From an uncultured Leucobacter sp. (GTDB taxonomy: Bacteria > Actinomycetota > Actinomycetes > Actinomycetales > Microbacteriaceae), in contig CAMFIY010000184.1 in the NCBI GenBank assembly GCA_945952575.1, positions 1 to 5,955 on the forward strand: 5,955 nucleotides of DNA, written 5' to 3'. Below the pieces are notes generated by a model. It saw only the letters and a list, made by a program, of their open reading frames with translations, searched no databases and was not told where the DNA came from. This document shows, one piece after another, positions 5,203 through 5,955 of the stretch; the first letter of the stretch is position 1, and every line of letters starts with the position of its first letter. Both the position numbers and the translations under genes were made by a program.

Positions 5203-5955
5203 TCAGGCCTCCACCTTCTCGTGCGTGATGCCTCTGGCCTCGTCGTCCCGCAGGTCCCACGGGCTCGACAGCGTGCCGCGGATCGCGGTCGCGGCGGCGA
5301 CCAGCGGGGACACCAGGTGGGTGCGCCCGCCCTTGCCCTGGCGGCCCTCGAAGTTGCGGTTCGAGGTGGAGGCGCAGCGCTCCCCCGGTGCGAGCTGATC
5401 CGGGTTCATCCCGAGACACATCGAGCAGCCGGCGAAGCGCCACTCGCCGCCGAACTCCTCGACGATCTTGTCGATGCCCTCGGCCTCCGCCTCGAGCCGC
5501 ACACGGGCGGATCCCGGGACGACCATGAGGCGCACGCCGTCGGCCTTCTGCTTGCCCTTGATCAGGCCGGCGAAGGCGCGCAGGTCGTCGAGACGCGCAT
5601 TGGTGCAGGATCCCATGAAGACCGCGTCTACGGCGATCTCCTTCATCGGCGTGCCCGCCTCCAGGTCCATGTACTCGAGCGCCCGCTCGGCGGCTGCGCG
5701 CTGATTCGGATCCGCGATCTCGGCCGGGTTCGGCACGGAGTCGCTCAGCAGCACGCCCTGCCCGGGGTTGGTGCCCCAGGTCACGAAGGGCTCGAGCTCG
5801 CTGGCATCGATGAACACCTCGGCGTCGAAGGTCGCGCCCTCGTCGGTCGGCAGCGTCTTCCAGTACTCGACCGCCGCGTCCCAGTCGGCTCCCTGCGGCG
5901 CATGCGGGCGGTCCTTCACGTACGCGAAGGTCGTCTCGTCGGGCGCGACCATGCC
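5203..5955 (-). CDS. leuC: 3-isopropylmalate dehydratase large subunit, 5' end outside window
   Basis: Large, iron-sulfur subunit of isopropylmalate isomerase (aconitase family), partner of LeuD. Only the C-terminal 250 or so residues of about 470 are present; the frame is open through position 5955, so the Met codon at 5952 is internal and not a start. Counting from that Met: VAPDETTFAYVK at 2-13, TWGTNPGQ at 58-65, GSCTNARLDD at 114-123 with Cys116, then GCSMCLGMN with Cys176 and Cys179. These three Cys are the 4Fe-4S ligands of the family. The active-site stretch PGERCASTSNRNFEGRQG (189-206) is complete, followed by GGRTHLVSP. All expected residues are present, so this part looks functional. 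It ends TGA at 5205-5203, two bases before leuD. Confidence 0.97.
   Translation of the reverse strand, partial: GMVAPDETTFAYVKDRPHAPQGADWDAAVEYWKTLPTDEGATFDAEVFIDASELEPFVTWGTNPGQGVLLSDSVPNPAEIADPNQRAAAERALEYMDLEAGTPMKEIAVDAVFMGSCTNARLDDLRAFAGLIKGKQKADGVRLMVVPGSARVRLEAEAEGIDKIVEEFGGEWRFAGCSMCLGMNPDQLAPGERCASTSNRNFEGRQGKGGRTHLVSPLVAAATAIRGTLSSPWDLRDDEARGITHEKVEA
5208..5212 (-). promoter_or_regulatory. Ribosome binding site of leuD within the leuC end
   Basis: A perfect GGAGG lies 8-12 bases before the leuD ATG, inside the last codons of leuC. It fixes the leuD start and suggests coupled translation giving equal amounts of the two subunits. Confidence 0.8.

Overview
The window is a GC-rich stretch, about two thirds G+C by eye. 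Every supported gene lies on the minus strand, so transcription runs from position 5955 towards position 1. Protein sequences, codon use (GTG starts, G/C third positions) and gene order point to an actinomycete, most likely Micrococcales near Microbacteriaceae. The family placement is inference; nothing in the window fixes the genus.

In order of transcription there are six genes. leuC (5' end outside the window) and leuD are two bases apart and form the isopropylmalate isomerase of leucine synthesis. A 115-base gap follows, the longest in the window, with two GC hairpins and a short tandem repeat. It probably separates leuCD from a second unit: murA (first committed step of peptidoglycan synthesis), a PlsC-type acyltransferase (phosphatidic acid synthesis), gpsA (supplies sn-glycerol-3-phosphate for phospholipids) and ddl (D-Ala-D-Ala for peptidoglycan, 3' end outside the window). 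The gaps are 9 bases (murA-plsC) and 62 bases (plsC-gpsA), and gpsA and ddl share a 4-base ATGA overlap. The second unit is therefore a cell-envelope operon pairing wall and membrane precursor synthesis. The leuC-leuD ... gpsA-ddl order matches the known mycobacterial arrangement, where hupB, mutT1 and ppk occupy the middle.

These are ordinary housekeeping genes. I found no mobile element, CRISPR array, RNA gene or new system. The most important observation concerns data quality. Positions 67-95, inside ddl, match the reverse complement of the Illumina P5 oligonucleotide at 26 of 29 bases without gaps, and six A follow at once. This segment overwrites the conserved Asn-Glu-Ile-Asn motif of D-Ala-D-Ala ligase and puts Tyr where a magnesium-binding Asn belongs. 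It is best read as adapter sequence left in the assembly. A second, softer signal is a strong excess of the words GATC and GGATCC across all genes.
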